Assembly (NCBI GenBank): GCA_024762335.1
Contig: JANTHO010000003.1
Location: forward strand, 17,397-81,396
Origin: Acidimicrobiia bacterium
GTDB lineage: Bacteria > Actinomycetota > Acidimicrobiia > Spongiisociales > UBA5794
Direction: 5' to 3'
DNA: 64,000 nucleotides
Below, one piece after another: positions 1 to 8,474 of this stretch. Made by a program: the position numbers and the translations under genes. Below the pieces are notes generated by a model. It was not told the origin of the DNA. It was given only the letters and a program-made list of their open reading frames with translations, and made no database searches. Every line of letters begins with the position of its first letter. The stretch's first letter is position 1.

Positions 1-462
1 TCTGAGACCGCCCGGGTATTCAGGGAAGTCCCGTCCCAGGATCGTGGTCCCGGCGATGGACGTCTCGATGTTGACTTCAATCCCCGGCGTCACGACGACG
101 ACGATCGGGCTCTGGATGCGCACCGCGACCTGCACTCCCGGGAGCTGACCCAGACGTCGGGCGATCAGGCGGGCGTCGGCGAGTCGCTGCTCCGCAAACG
201 CAGCGGGCACCGGATCGGCCGTCTGCATAGGGTCCGCTCTCTCCGGCATGTCCCGAAGCGAGGCCCACGCTCCGGTGTATCGGATTTCGTGTTCGCATCC
301 GCACGGGGGCTCGAACCGACCGAAGTAGTTGGGATGCCCGAAGATGACGGTGCCGGACCAGCCGTCCGGGACGACCGTGATGCCGCGCAACACGGGAAGC
401 TCGACCGTGCCGGGCTTCGCCAGAAGCCGGTTCTTCAGCGCGACCGGCAACGCTCGCGACAC
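1..462 (-). CDS. Hypothetical protein, partial (runs off left edge)
   Basis: Open minus frame from GTG at 462 to base 1 (154 codons, no stop, so absent from the ORF track): VSRALPVALKNRLLAKPGTVELPVLRGITVVPDGWSGTVIFGHPNYFGRFEPPCGC...IARRLGQLPGVQVAVRIQSPIVVVVTPGIEVNIETS...GRDFPEYPGGLR; G-rich RBS-like GGGTGGGG upstream. Confidence 0.5.
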   Translation of the reverse strand, partial: MSRALPVALKNRLLAKPGTVELPVLRGITVVPDGWSGTVIFGHPNYFGRFEPPCGCEHEIRYTGAWASLRDMPERADPMQTADPVPAAFAEQRLADARLIARRLGQLPGVQVAVRIQSPIVVVVTPGIEVNIETSIAGTTILGRDFPEYPGGLR

Positions 463-470
463 CCCCACCC

Positions 471-585
471 GCAGAGAACCCAGGGTTCTCGACCCTGTAT
501 ATGGCGTCTCCAGCCCGCGGTTCACGAGGGCTCCAATACCGCGGGCTCGGGACGCCATATAGGGCGCAGAGAACCCTGGGTTCGT
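471..585. repeat. Nested imperfect inverted repeat (~115 bp)
   Basis: Arms GAGAACCCAGGGTTCTCGACCCTGTATATGGCGTCTCCAGCCCGCGG (474-520) and CCGCGGGCTCGGGACGCCATATAGGGCGCAGAGAACCCTGGGTTCG (539-584) are near reverse complements; each outer tip is itself palindromic. Confidence 0.9.
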
Positions 586-589
586 GTCG

Positions 590-1021
590 TTAGAGGGAAG
601 CGGCGGAGAGGTTCGTGACCTGGGGAGGTCCGGGAATCCTCGTCGGAGCGTCGGGGAATGCCACGTCCTCCGGTTCCGCGAGGCCGTACTTCACGATCAG
701 GTGATGGAAATCGCGCTGGTAGAAGATCTTGCACCGAACCTCCGGATACAGCTCGCGAAGACGCCGGACCTTCCCGTTCTTCTTCGTGACGAGCTTCTGG
801 TTCATCGTCGTGATCTCGATGTAGAGATCGTCGTCGGGGAGGTAGAAGTCGGGCCGAAACTGCCGCGTGACGTTGCCGTCGGCATCCCACTCGATCTCGA
901 ATGCCCGCGGCTCGTACTCCCAGTCGATCGTGTAGAAGTCCAGGAGCCGTGCGAACTCGCGTTCGCTCGAATGAGCGAACGCCACCTCATCGGCAGGTCC
1001 GCGGAACGGGTCGTCGGTCAC
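590..1021 (-). CDS. Hypothetical protein, possible PD-(D/E)XK-like nuclease fold
   Basis: 143 aa from GTG at 1021 (GTGA overlap with merR stop): ...WEYEPRAFEIEWDADGNVTRQFRPDFYLPDDDLYIEITTMNQKLVTKKNGKVRRLRELYPEVRCKIFYQRDF... Confidence 0.65.
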   Translation of the reverse strand: MTDDPFRGPADEVAFAHSSEREFARLLDFYTIDWEYEPRAFEIEWDADGNVTRQFRPDFYLPDDDLYIEITTMNQKLVTKKNGKVRRLRELYPEVRCKIFYQRDFHHLIVKYGLAEPEDVAFPDAPTRIPGPPQVTNLSAASL

Positions 1022-1515
1022 CTCGTTGCGACGTTCGATGCCGCTACCTCGCGTTCGTCGGATGTGCTCCGCTCCGGGAACAACCGGTGGATCTCCCCCA
1101 GCAACTCCTCCTGGACGGGACCGACCGCGATCCCGAACACGCCCTGGCCGCCCCGGAACACGTCGACGACCTCTGACGGGCTGTGTGCGGCGTAGATCGT
1201 CTTGCCGTCCGAAAGCAGCGTCACGTTCGACAGGGGACGCTCCGATGCAAGCTCGGCTCGCAGGATGTCCATTGCCTTGCGGATCTTCTTGAGTGACATG
1301 CCGGCGTCCAGGAGGCGCTTCACCACCTTCAACTGAACGATGTCGCCGAACGCGTAGAGCCGCTGACTCCCCGACCCCGTCGCCTGTTGGAGCGAAGGCG
1401 TGATCAGACCTGTTCTTGCCCAGTAATCGAGCTGACGGTATGTGATGCCGACCAGGTTGCACACCTGAGGGGCACGGTATCCCCCGGCTGCTTGATCGGG
1501 TCTCGTGTCCACCAT
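1018..1515 (-). CDS. MerR family transcriptional regulator (Rv1830-like position)
   Basis: YRAPQVCNLVGITYRQLDYWARTGLITPS... winged HTH; adjacent to DUF151 gene as in mycobacteria. Confidence 0.85.
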   Translation of the reverse strand: MVDTRPDQAAGGYRAPQVCNLVGITYRQLDYWARTGLITPSLQQATGSGSQRLYAFGDIVQLKVVKRLLDAGMSLKKIRKAMDILRAELASERPLSNVTLLSDGKTIYAAHSPSEVVDVFRGGQGVFGIAVGPVQEELLGEIHRLFPERSTSDEREVAASNVATR

Positions 1516-1582
1516 TTCCGTATGCCTCCCAGTTCGCGCAACTCACATTCACGTAATTCCGCCAGCTGAAACTACGGCCGTG

Positions 1583-1612
1583 AAATTAGATGCGGGGGGC
1601 GCGCGTTGTCAA
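1583..1612 (-). promoter_or_regulatory. Putative sigmaA-type promoter for merR
   Basis: Minus strand TTGACA (1612-1607), 18 bp spacer, TAATTT (1588-1583). Confidence 0.5.
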
Positions 1613-1639
1613 CAACCCATGTGGATAAGTAGGCGGTGT

Positions 1640-2137
1640 CTAGGAATTCTCTGCAGACTCGAAGTCCTCGGGCGTGACGTCGTCGAGAAATTCACGGAAC
1701 CGCTCGATCTCGGCTTCCTCAGTGTCGTCGTGGATTTCGACCCCCGCTTCATCCAGGAGTGCGCTGGCGGCGAACACAGGGGCACCCGTTCTCGTCGCCA
1801 GAGCGATTGCGTCGGACGGGCGCGACGAAATCGTGAGCAGTTCGCCGTCGCTGTCGAGGACCAGATCGGCGAAAAAGGTTCCGTCATCGAGTGACGTCAC
1901 GTCGACGCGCTCCACGTCGGCTCCCAGCGTGTCGAGGACGGTCTTCATGAGGTCGTGAGTGAGCGGGCGCGCCGTTTCGACGCCCTCGAGCGCGAGGGCG
2001 ATCGCCGTGGCTTCAGGTGTCCCGATCCAGATCGGTAGGTACCGGTTCCCGTCCCGCTCTCGCAGCAAGAGAATCGGGGTGTTCGTAGGCAGTTCAACCC
2101 GAACACCGACCACTTCCATGGGAACTCGCTCGTCCAT
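1640..2137 (-). CDS. Bifunctional nuclease domain (DUF151) protein
   Basis: MEVVGVRVELPTNTPILLLRERDGNRYLPIWIGTPEATAIALALEGVETARPLTHDLM...RPSDAIALATR typical of the family. Confidence 0.88.
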   Translation of the reverse strand: MDERVPMEVVGVRVELPTNTPILLLRERDGNRYLPIWIGTPEATAIALALEGVETARPLTHDLMKTVLDTLGADVERVDVTSLDDGTFFADLVLDSDGELLTISSRPSDAIALATRTGAPVFAASALLDEAGVEIHDDTEEAEIERFREFLDDVTPEDFESAENS

Positions 2138-2182
2138 GACCCCAGCCTATCACCGGGTCCTTGCAGTCGAAACGGATACCGC

Positions 2183-2743
2183 TCAGCGGAAGACCCGCCG
2201 GCCGAACGAATCCGGATCTGCCGTGAGGAGGGCCAGATCCATGACCGCCCATATCGACGGGAGGTTCCGGTAGCGGCCTCGCCAGTCCATCCCGTAGCCG
2301 AGCAGGAACTCATCCCCGACTTCGAACCCTCGATGTTCAACGGGCACGTCCACGATCCGGCGGCCGGTCTTGTCCAGCAGGGCAACCGTCTTCACGCTTC
2401 TCGCGCCTCTCGCCGTCAGCATCTTCCGGAGTGTCGAGAGCGTCAGCCCCGTATCAACGATGTCTTCGATGATCAAAACGCTCCGCCCTTCCACGGGAAC
2501 GGACAGATCCATCGCAATCGACACACGCCCCTCTCTCCCGAAACGGGTGAGGTTGAGGAAGTCGACTTCAACGGTTAGCGGAAGATGACGGGTGAGGTCT
2601 GTGAGAAACGGCACCGATCCTTTCAACACGCCGATCACGACGGGATTCGGATCTTCGAGGTCTGCGGTGACCTCTTTTCCGAGCTCCGCCACCCTCGCCT
2701 GAAGCGCGGATTCGTCGATGACCTCGAGGAACGGCTCGGTCAC
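2183..2743 (-). CDS. hpt: Hypoxanthine phosphoribosyltransferase
   Basis: GTG start at 2743 (GTGA overlap); VVIGVLKGSVPFLTDLTRHL, RSVLIIEDIVDTGLTLSTL PRPP motif. Confidence 0.9.
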   Translation of the reverse strand: MTEPFLEVIDESALQARVAELGKEVTADLEDPNPVVIGVLKGSVPFLTDLTRHLPLTVEVDFLNLTRFGREGRVSIAMDLSVPVEGRSVLIIEDIVDTGLTLSTLRKMLTARGARSVKTVALLDKTGRRIVDVPVEHRGFEVGDEFLLGYGMDWRGRYRNLPSIWAVMDLALLTADPDSFGRRVFR

Positions 2744-3792
2744 TGATCTCCTCCGGCGACACCCGGAAGAGCTCCCTTGAGCCACTCGCCGATCACCGCA
2801 GCCCTGGGTAGGTCGGTGAGTTCTGACATCCGCCAACGTCCATCGTCGACCTTCGGCATCGCAGCGAGGCGCCGCTTCTGCGGATCGGTGAGGTCGATCT
2901 CGTCGACGACGACCCCTCCCCCACCCTGTTCAGAGAAGAAGGGGCGCATCCATCGGTCGTTGATCCCGTAGGTGCCGTATGCCCAGTCGATCAGCTCGCG
3001 GCTGTCGCTGAAATGATCTTCAGAACCCATGACCACGCTGATGATCCGTCTCGGTCCGCGCTCGGTCACTCCGAGGAGGACCTTGTTCGCCCAGGGCGTG
3101 TCCCCGGTCTTCAGCCCGACGACGCCCGGATACGTGCCGAGCAGGTGGTTGGTGTTGTTGACCTGGCGGGTCTTCCCCGTCGGATCTGCAGGCAATTTGA
3201 TCGTCTTGATCCTGGCGATCTTCTGAATGTCGGGGTAGTCGAGCGACGCCACGACCATTGTCACGAGGTCGTTGGCCGTCGTGTAGTGGTTCTCGTCGTC
3301 GAGCCCGTTCGGATTGGCGAAGCTCGTGTCCGTCATCCCCAGTTCCGCGGCACGGGCGTTCATCTTGTCCACGAACGCCTCGACGCTGCCGTCTCCGGCG
3401 TACCAGGCGAGGGTCAACGCCGCGTCGTTCCCCGATCGCACGAGCATCGCTACGAGCAGGTCGTAGACCGTCCATTCCTCGCCCGTGACCAATCCCGCGG
3501 TCGATCCCCGTGTCGATGCAGCGAACGCGGGCACGGTCACGACGTCGTCGAGCCCGACCTCGTCGATGACGATCATCGCCGTCATGACTTTGGTCACCGA
3601 TGCCATCGACCGCGGTTCGTTGACGTTCCAGGTGGCCAGCATTACATCGGCGGTCTCGTCGTAGACGGCCCATTCGACCGCGCTGACCTTCGGCGGAGCG
3701 GGTTGCGGCACGCCCACAACCGGAGCCGCCGGAGAGGACACCAGCGGCGCGAGGAGCGCGAGCACGAGTGAGGCAGAGAGTGTTGAAATCAT
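2740..3792 (-). CDS. D-alanyl-D-alanine carboxypeptidase (PBP5/6 type)
   Basis: N-terminal hydrophobic signal, SMASVTKVMTAMI (SxxK), SGNDAALTLA (SxN), GLKTGDTPWA (KTG). Confidence 0.88.
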   Translation of the reverse strand: MISTLSASLVLALLAPLVSSPAAPVVGVPQPAPPKVSAVEWAVYDETADVMLATWNVNEPRSMASVTKVMTAMIVIDEVGLDDVVTVPAFAASTRGSTAGLVTGEEWTVYDLLVAMLVRSGNDAALTLAWYAGDGSVEAFVDKMNARAAELGMTDTSFANPNGLDDENHYTTANDLVTMVVASLDYPDIQKIARIKTIKLPADPTGKTRQVNNTNHLLGTYPGVVGLKTGDTPWANKVLLGVTERGPRRIISVVMGSEDHFSDSRELIDWAYGTYGINDRWMRPFFSEQGGGGVVVDEIDLTDPQKRRLAAMPKVDDGRWRMSELTDLPRAAVIGEWLKGALPGVAGGDQ

Positions 3793-4499
3793 CGTTCGAG
3801 GAGGTTGCGAAGCCTACCCCGGGTAATACTTTCTTGAAGCACAGCCGCAGCCTGCGAGCAGTCGGCGAGTGTCTCCGCTGCACGATGCCGGTTCTCCGGA
3901 TTCCTGTGTCGGAGCAACGGCGCAACGAGCTGGCCGAGCAGGTCGGTCTGGCGGTCGGCTGAGAGACGAATCGAACGCAGGTGCCTCACCTCGAGGCCGT
4001 GACTGAGCAGGCGATGCGCGGCCCGGGCGATCGAGAGATCGTGATCGCGGAACACCTCCGTGCCGTCGGGGAGTTTCATCGGGTCGAGGATTCCGACTTC
4101 GATCAGGCTCGTCACTTGATGCGCGGAGAGCCCGGAAGATCGCATCAGCTCGGCCGGGGTGAGCGACACACCGGACGTTGCGAAGTAGGCCTCCGGCGGT
4201 GGGCCCGCATCCGGCGCCACCGGAGATTCCTCTCCCTGCTCCCATGCGGCCAGTTTTGACTTGATCACCTTCAGCGGTAGGTAGTGGTCCCGCTGTTCTT
4301 TTAGAACGTATTCGATGCGGCGGACGTCCTCCTCGTTGAAGACCCGGTAGCCGGAGGCGGAGCGACCCGGCTCGATCAAGCCCTGACTCTCCAAGAACCG
4401 CAGTTTCGACACCGTGACGTCGGGGAATTCGGGTTTCAGCAGGTTGATGACCTCACCGATGCTGCGGGTTCTCGCAGCTCTCAGTTGCGGCGCACTCAT
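3789..4499 (-). CDS. ftsR: MerR family regulator, FtsR-like
   Basis: IGEVINLLKPEFPDVTVSKLRFLESQGLIEPGRSASGYRVFNEEDVRRIEYVLKEQRDHYLPLKVIKSKL; next to FHA/gcvH as in Rv1826-Rv1828. Confidence 0.85.
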   Translation of the reverse strand: MSAPQLRAARTRSIGEVINLLKPEFPDVTVSKLRFLESQGLIEPGRSASGYRVFNEEDVRRIEYVLKEQRDHYLPLKVIKSKLAAWEQGEESPVAPDAGPPPEAYFATSGVSLTPAELMRSSGLSAHQVTSLIEVGILDPMKLPDGTEVFRDHDLSIARAAHRLLSHGLEVRHLRSIRLSADRQTDLLGQLVAPLLRHRNPENRHRAAETLADCSQAAAVLQESITRGRLRNLLER

Positions 4500-4918
4500 C
4501 AGATGCTCCCGCGGGCGACGACGAGATGGAACTTGCCGATGATGACCTCGTCGCCGGCCGATAACGCATAGGCATCGGCCCATTCGCCGTTGACGTACGT
4601 GCCGTTGGTCGATCCCAGATCCTGGATGCGCAACGTCGGGCCATCGACGCTAAACCGGGCGTGGTGACGTGACACGGTCACGTCACCGAGGAAGATGTCG
4701 CAGTCGGATCCCCGTCCGACGAGCGTGTCCCCGTCTGCAAGAACGTAGGTCAAACCCGCCTGCGGCCCGGTCTCGACGATGAGGGCCCACTTGAACGCTC
4801 CTGCCACGGTGCTTCCCGAGGCGCCACTAGCGGGTTCCTCCTCGGACGGGTTGAACGTGATCGTCGGATCGTGTTCGACATCGGCTGGACTCGGCTCGTC
4901 GTATCGTGCCATGGACAC
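4499..4918 (-). CDS. garA: FHA domain protein, GarA/OdhI-like
   Basis: FHA core VGRGSDCDIFLGDVTVSRHHARF...IQDLGSTNGTYVNG; synteny with gcvH and ftsR. Confidence 0.85.
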   Translation of the reverse strand: MSMARYDEPSPADVEHDPTITFNPSEEEPASGASGSTVAGAFKWALIVETGPQAGLTYVLADGDTLVGRGSDCDIFLGDVTVSRHHARFSVDGPTLRIQDLGSTNGTYVNGEWADAYALSAGDEVIIGKFHLVVARGSI

Positions 4919-5003
4919 ATCCTACCCCAACCCTCGACCGATGCTTGAGGGTTTCGGGAGGTTTCGACTCGAATCTCTGGAATCCGGGCTTTCGAGCGGC
5001 CCG

Positions 5004-5387
5004 TCAGTCCTCGATGAGTGCCGAATACTGCGTCGGATCCATGAGTCCGTCGAGTCCCGAACCTTCGATTGGGGTGATCGTTGCGAACCAGCCGGCGGCG
5101 AACGGATCGGTGTTGACGAGTTCCGGTGTGTCGATGAGGGCCTCGTTTACGGCCGCCACCGTCCCCGAGACCGGCGCGTAGACGTCGTTGACCGATTTGG
5201 TCGATTCCACTTCCGCGAAACTCTGGCCTGCTTCGACCGACTGCCCGACTTCCGGGAGTTCGACGTAGACGACGTCTCCGAGCGCATCCTGCGCGTAGTC
5301 GGTGATCCCGACGGTGATGCCGCCGTCCTCTTCCCGCCGCGCCCACTCGTGGTTCTCCGTGTACCGAAGGTTCTCCGGAATGCTCAC
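5004..5387 (-). CDS. gcvH: Glycine cleavage system H protein
   Basis: LRYTENHEWARREEDGGITVGITDYAQDALGDVVYVELPEVGQSVEAGQSFAEVESTKSVNDVYAPVSG. Confidence 0.95.
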   Translation of the reverse strand: MSIPENLRYTENHEWARREEDGGITVGITDYAQDALGDVVYVELPEVGQSVEAGQSFAEVESTKSVNDVYAPVSGTVAAVNEALIDTPELVNTDPFAAGWFATITPIEGSGLDGLMDPTQYSALIED

Positions 5388-5420
5388 TGGTCGTCTCCTG
5401 CTCGCTTGCGTCGTCCGAGT

Positions 5421-5987
5421 CTACTGATCCGAATCCCGGCCGCGCGCTGCGGCGATGGCGGTGCGCATGTCCCCGAGATACGCGAACGCGACGACGTAGT
5501 AGGTGATGAGACCGGGGATCCCGAAGCCGATCGCCACCCACCAGAGCCAATGGAGGTCACAACCGTCTGCGACATAGAAGATGGTCACGCCGAAGTACAA
5601 CAGCAGGGTCGCGAGCTTCCCGAGCCACCGGACGTCGAGACGTTTCACTCCGTGCGTCCAGCCGTAGATGGCCCCGATGCCGATGACTGCCTCACGGATG
5701 ATGATGCCCCAGCCGAACCAGGCGGGAACCACGCCGATGACCAGCCCGAGGACGACCGCTACGGCAACGGCGAGCCGGTCTGCGATCGGGTCGAGCATCT
5801 TGCCGACTTCGGTGACCTGGTCGAGGCGTCGAGCGAGATAGCCATCGATCCAGTCGGTGGCGCCGATGACGCCGAGCAATGCCCCGGCCCACGCCGTCTG
5901 GCCGATGAGCGCCAACCAGATGAACACCGGGATGAGGAGAAGCCGGATGAACGAGACGGTGTTCGGGACGTTGAGAACCTCTTGCAC
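5421..5987 (-). CDS. pgsA: CDP-alcohol phosphatidyltransferase family protein
   Basis: NVPNTVSFIRLLLIPVFIW...DWIDGYLARRLDQVTEVGKMLDPIADRLAVA (CDP-OH-P motif). Confidence 0.88.
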   Translation of the reverse strand: MQEVLNVPNTVSFIRLLLIPVFIWLALIGQTAWAGALLGVIGATDWIDGYLARRLDQVTEVGKMLDPIADRLAVAVAVVLGLVIGVVPAWFGWGIIIREAVIGIGAIYGWTHGVKRLDVRWLGKLATLLLYFGVTIFYVADGCDLHWLWWVAIGFGIPGLITYYVVAFAYLGDMRTAIAAARGRDSDQ

Positions 5988-5989
5988 GG

Positions 5990-6397
5990 CTACGACACCA
6001 TGACGACACGGAACTTGATCCGGGCGATCTCGTCGTCTTCGAACGTCACGATGAACGCGTAGCCCTTCGCTTCCGTGAACTGAATGTTGTAAAACGGGCT
6101 GACGATCGGCACGATGCTGGTCGCCCCCGGCGGCAGATTCGGCGGAGCACCAACACGAAGCTTTCCACGAGCTTCGATGTCGAGGCTCCGGCCGTCCTCA
6201 TCGAGGAGCTGGATGAGAATCTCCAGATCGCGGTGCCGCTCGTCGGGTTCGATCTCTGCGACCATCGCCAGAGTCAGGTTCCGGTGAACGACGGGGAGGG
6301 AGCGAGCGCTGATCGTGTCGAACCCGCCTCCGAGGACGAAGAGCTTCCCTCCTTGCACCTGCGCCGCGTCGGCCAGCATCGCTGTGGTGAGTCTCAT
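5990..6397 (-). CDS. DUF6941-like hypothetical protein
   Basis: MRLTTAMLADAAQVQGGKLFVLGGGFDTISARSLPVVHRNLTLAMVAEI... Confidence 0.65.
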   Translation of the reverse strand: MRLTTAMLADAAQVQGGKLFVLGGGFDTISARSLPVVHRNLTLAMVAEIEPDERHRDLEILIQLLDEDGRSLDIEARGKLRVGAPPNLPPGATSIVPIVSPFYNIQFTEAKGYAFIVTFEDDEIARIKFRVVMVS

Positions 6398-6598
6398 TTT
6401 CGCTCCTCTGTTCGGACGTCGCGGGGTGATCGCCACCGATACCCCATACATGGTCACGATACCGTTGGGCATCCGACAGCGGGTGCATCCAGCCGAATGG
6501 GGCAATGAGTCGATTGGACCATGGTCGGGCACGGTGCGTTGTCGTAGCCTGCTATCGGGCGTCGGAGCAGAAGAAGGCGGAACAACCGGAGATGTCCC

Positions 6599-6832
6599 GT
6601 GTCCTTCGACCCAACCCAATCGTCCTCGTCGACCGGAGTTGACGACCTCGACGAGGACCCACTCAACCCGGATTGCGACTCAGATACGTTCAGCCCATCC
6701 CGCTATGAACGGAACTCCGGCAGCCTTCCGCATCTCGCTGCCGACCCGGAGTGGATCCCACCCGGAACGGAGTTCGTCGCGACGATCGTCGAGGACGAAC
6801 CGCAGAGTTGGTTTCGGCGGCTGTGGACCTGA
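6599..6832 (+). CDS. Small acidic hypothetical protein
   Basis: 77 aa with upstream GGAG; no family recognised. Confidence 0.4.
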   Translation: MSFDPTQSSSSTGVDDLDEDPLNPDCDSDTFSPSRYERNSGSLPHLAADPEWIPPGTEFVATIVEDEPQSWFRRLWT

Positions 6833-6911
6833 CCGGACCGCCGGACGGGTGCCCCTAGCGCACTACGGCTCGGCTGCTCAGGGTGGTCGGTGACCGGGTA
6901 ATCTGATCGCT

Positions 6912-8465
6912 GTGAGCTCTCAGACTTTCGTCCTTGCAATCGATCTCGGCACATCCGGACCCAAGGCCGCACTCGTTTCGGCCGACGGCGAGATCGTCGG
7001 AAAGTCGGCCGAAACCGTTGATCTACTGCTCGACGGCAGCGGCGGTGCCGAACAGGACCCCGGCGCCTGGTGGAGGGCGATCGTCAGCGCGGTCCGCTCA
7101 TCGCTCGGCGCCGCAGGCAGTGTCGATGTGGCCGCCGTCTCAGTCACGTCGCAATGGTCGGGCACGGTCCCGATCGATGCCGCCGGTGCACCGATCGGGA
7201 ACGCCATCATCTGGATGGACTCGCGCGGAGCCCCGTATCTGGGCGACATTCTGGCGGCCGGCCCCGTCCGCGTGGAGGGGTTCGGGCCGATGCGAGTACG
7301 CCGGTGGGTGTCTCTGACGGGCGGTGCACCGTCCGGCGCCGGGAAGGACCCCATCGCTCACATCCTCTATCTCCGCAACGAGCAGCCCGACGTGTATGAA
7401 GCTGCCGCCATGTTCCTGGAGCCGAAGGACTACCTCAATCTGCGGTTGACCGGTCGGACTGTGGCGTCGTACGACTCGATCGCGCTCCACTGGATCACCG
7501 ACAATCGCGATCCCGACGCGGTCGACTACGACGACATGCTGCTCCACTATGTGGGACTGCGTCGCGACCAATTGCCTCCGCTCGTTCATGCAACCGACGT
7601 GATCGGTGGGTTGACCGCTGCCGCGGCAGAGGAACTGGGTTTGCCGGCCGGAACACCCGTCGTCGCTGGGACTCCAGACGTCTCGTCGGCCGCGATCGGT
7701 GCCGGAACGGTCCACGACTTCGGAGCACATCTCTACATCGGAACCTCGTCGTGGCTGACGTGCCATGTCCCGTACAAGAAGACGGATCTGCTCCACTCGA
7801 TCGCTTCGCTGCCCGCTGCTGTGCCGGGACGCTGGTTCGTGGCAAACGAGCAGGAGACCGCAGGAAAGGCGCTCGACTGGTTCTCCACCGTGCTGTTCCC
7901 AGGTCGCAGAGGCGACCAAACCGTCTACGACGATATGAACGCCCTGGCCGCAGGCGTGCCGGCAGGATCCAACGGCGTCATCTTCACCCCGTGGCTGTAC
8001 GGTGAACGCACGCCCATCGAAGATGCGGCTTTGCGGGGAGGGTTCTTCAACCAGTCCCTCGACACCGGCCGCGACGAGATGGTCCGTGCCGTCTTCGAAG
8101 GTGTCGCCTACAACACACGGTGGTTGCTCGAGACGGTCGAGCGGTTCACGAAGCGTCGCCTGGATCCCATCGCGATGGTGGGTGGTGGTGCCCGTTCAGA
8201 ACTCTGGGCGCAGATCCATGCCGATGTGCTCGATCGCACGATCCTCCAGCGCGACGAGCCCCTCTGGGTGAACATTCGTGGTGCAGGGATGCTCGCTCAC
8301 GCCGCACTGGGCCATGTTGCGTGGAGCGATGTCGATGCGTCTGCGCCGACCGCCTCGACCCGCATCCCGAACCCGGCGCATCGGGCCGTCTACGACGACG
8401 GATACGCGACGTTCCGGAGTTTCCACAAGGCCAACCGCGGCATCTACCGTCGCCTCAACACGTAA
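6912..8465 (+). CDS. FGGY-family carbohydrate kinase (xylulokinase-like)
   Basis: VLAIDLGTSGPKAALVSADGEIVG...AIIWMDSRGA...MVGGGARSELWAQIHADVLDRTI. Confidence 0.88.
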   Translation: MSSQTFVLAIDLGTSGPKAALVSADGEIVGKSAETVDLLLDGSGGAEQDPGAWWRAIVSAVRSSLGAAGSVDVAAVSVTSQWSGTVPIDAAGAPIGNAIIWMDSRGAPYLGDILAAGPVRVEGFGPMRVRRWVSLTGGAPSGAGKDPIAHILYLRNEQPDVYEAAAMFLEPKDYLNLRLTGRTVASYDSIALHWITDNRDPDAVDYDDMLLHYVGLRRDQLPPLVHATDVIGGLTAAAAEELGLPAGTPVVAGTPDVSSAAIGAGTVHDFGAHLYIGTSSWLTCHVPYKKTDLLHSIASLPAAVPGRWFVANEQETAGKALDWFSTVLFPGRRGDQTVYDDMNALAAGVPAGSNGVIFTPWLYGERTPIEDAALRGGFFNQSLDTGRDEMVRAVFEGVAYNTRWLLETVERFTKRRLDPIAMVGGGARSELWAQIHADVLDRTILQRDEPLWVNIRGAGMLAHAALGHVAWSDVDASAPTASTRIPNPAHRAVYDDGYATFRSFHKANRGIYRRLNT

Positions 8466-8474
8466 GGACGAACC

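Noticed and set aside
4779-6062. 427-aa plus-strand ORF across garA/gcvH/pgsA
   Set aside because: Runs antisense to three recognisable genes; no protein-like motifs.
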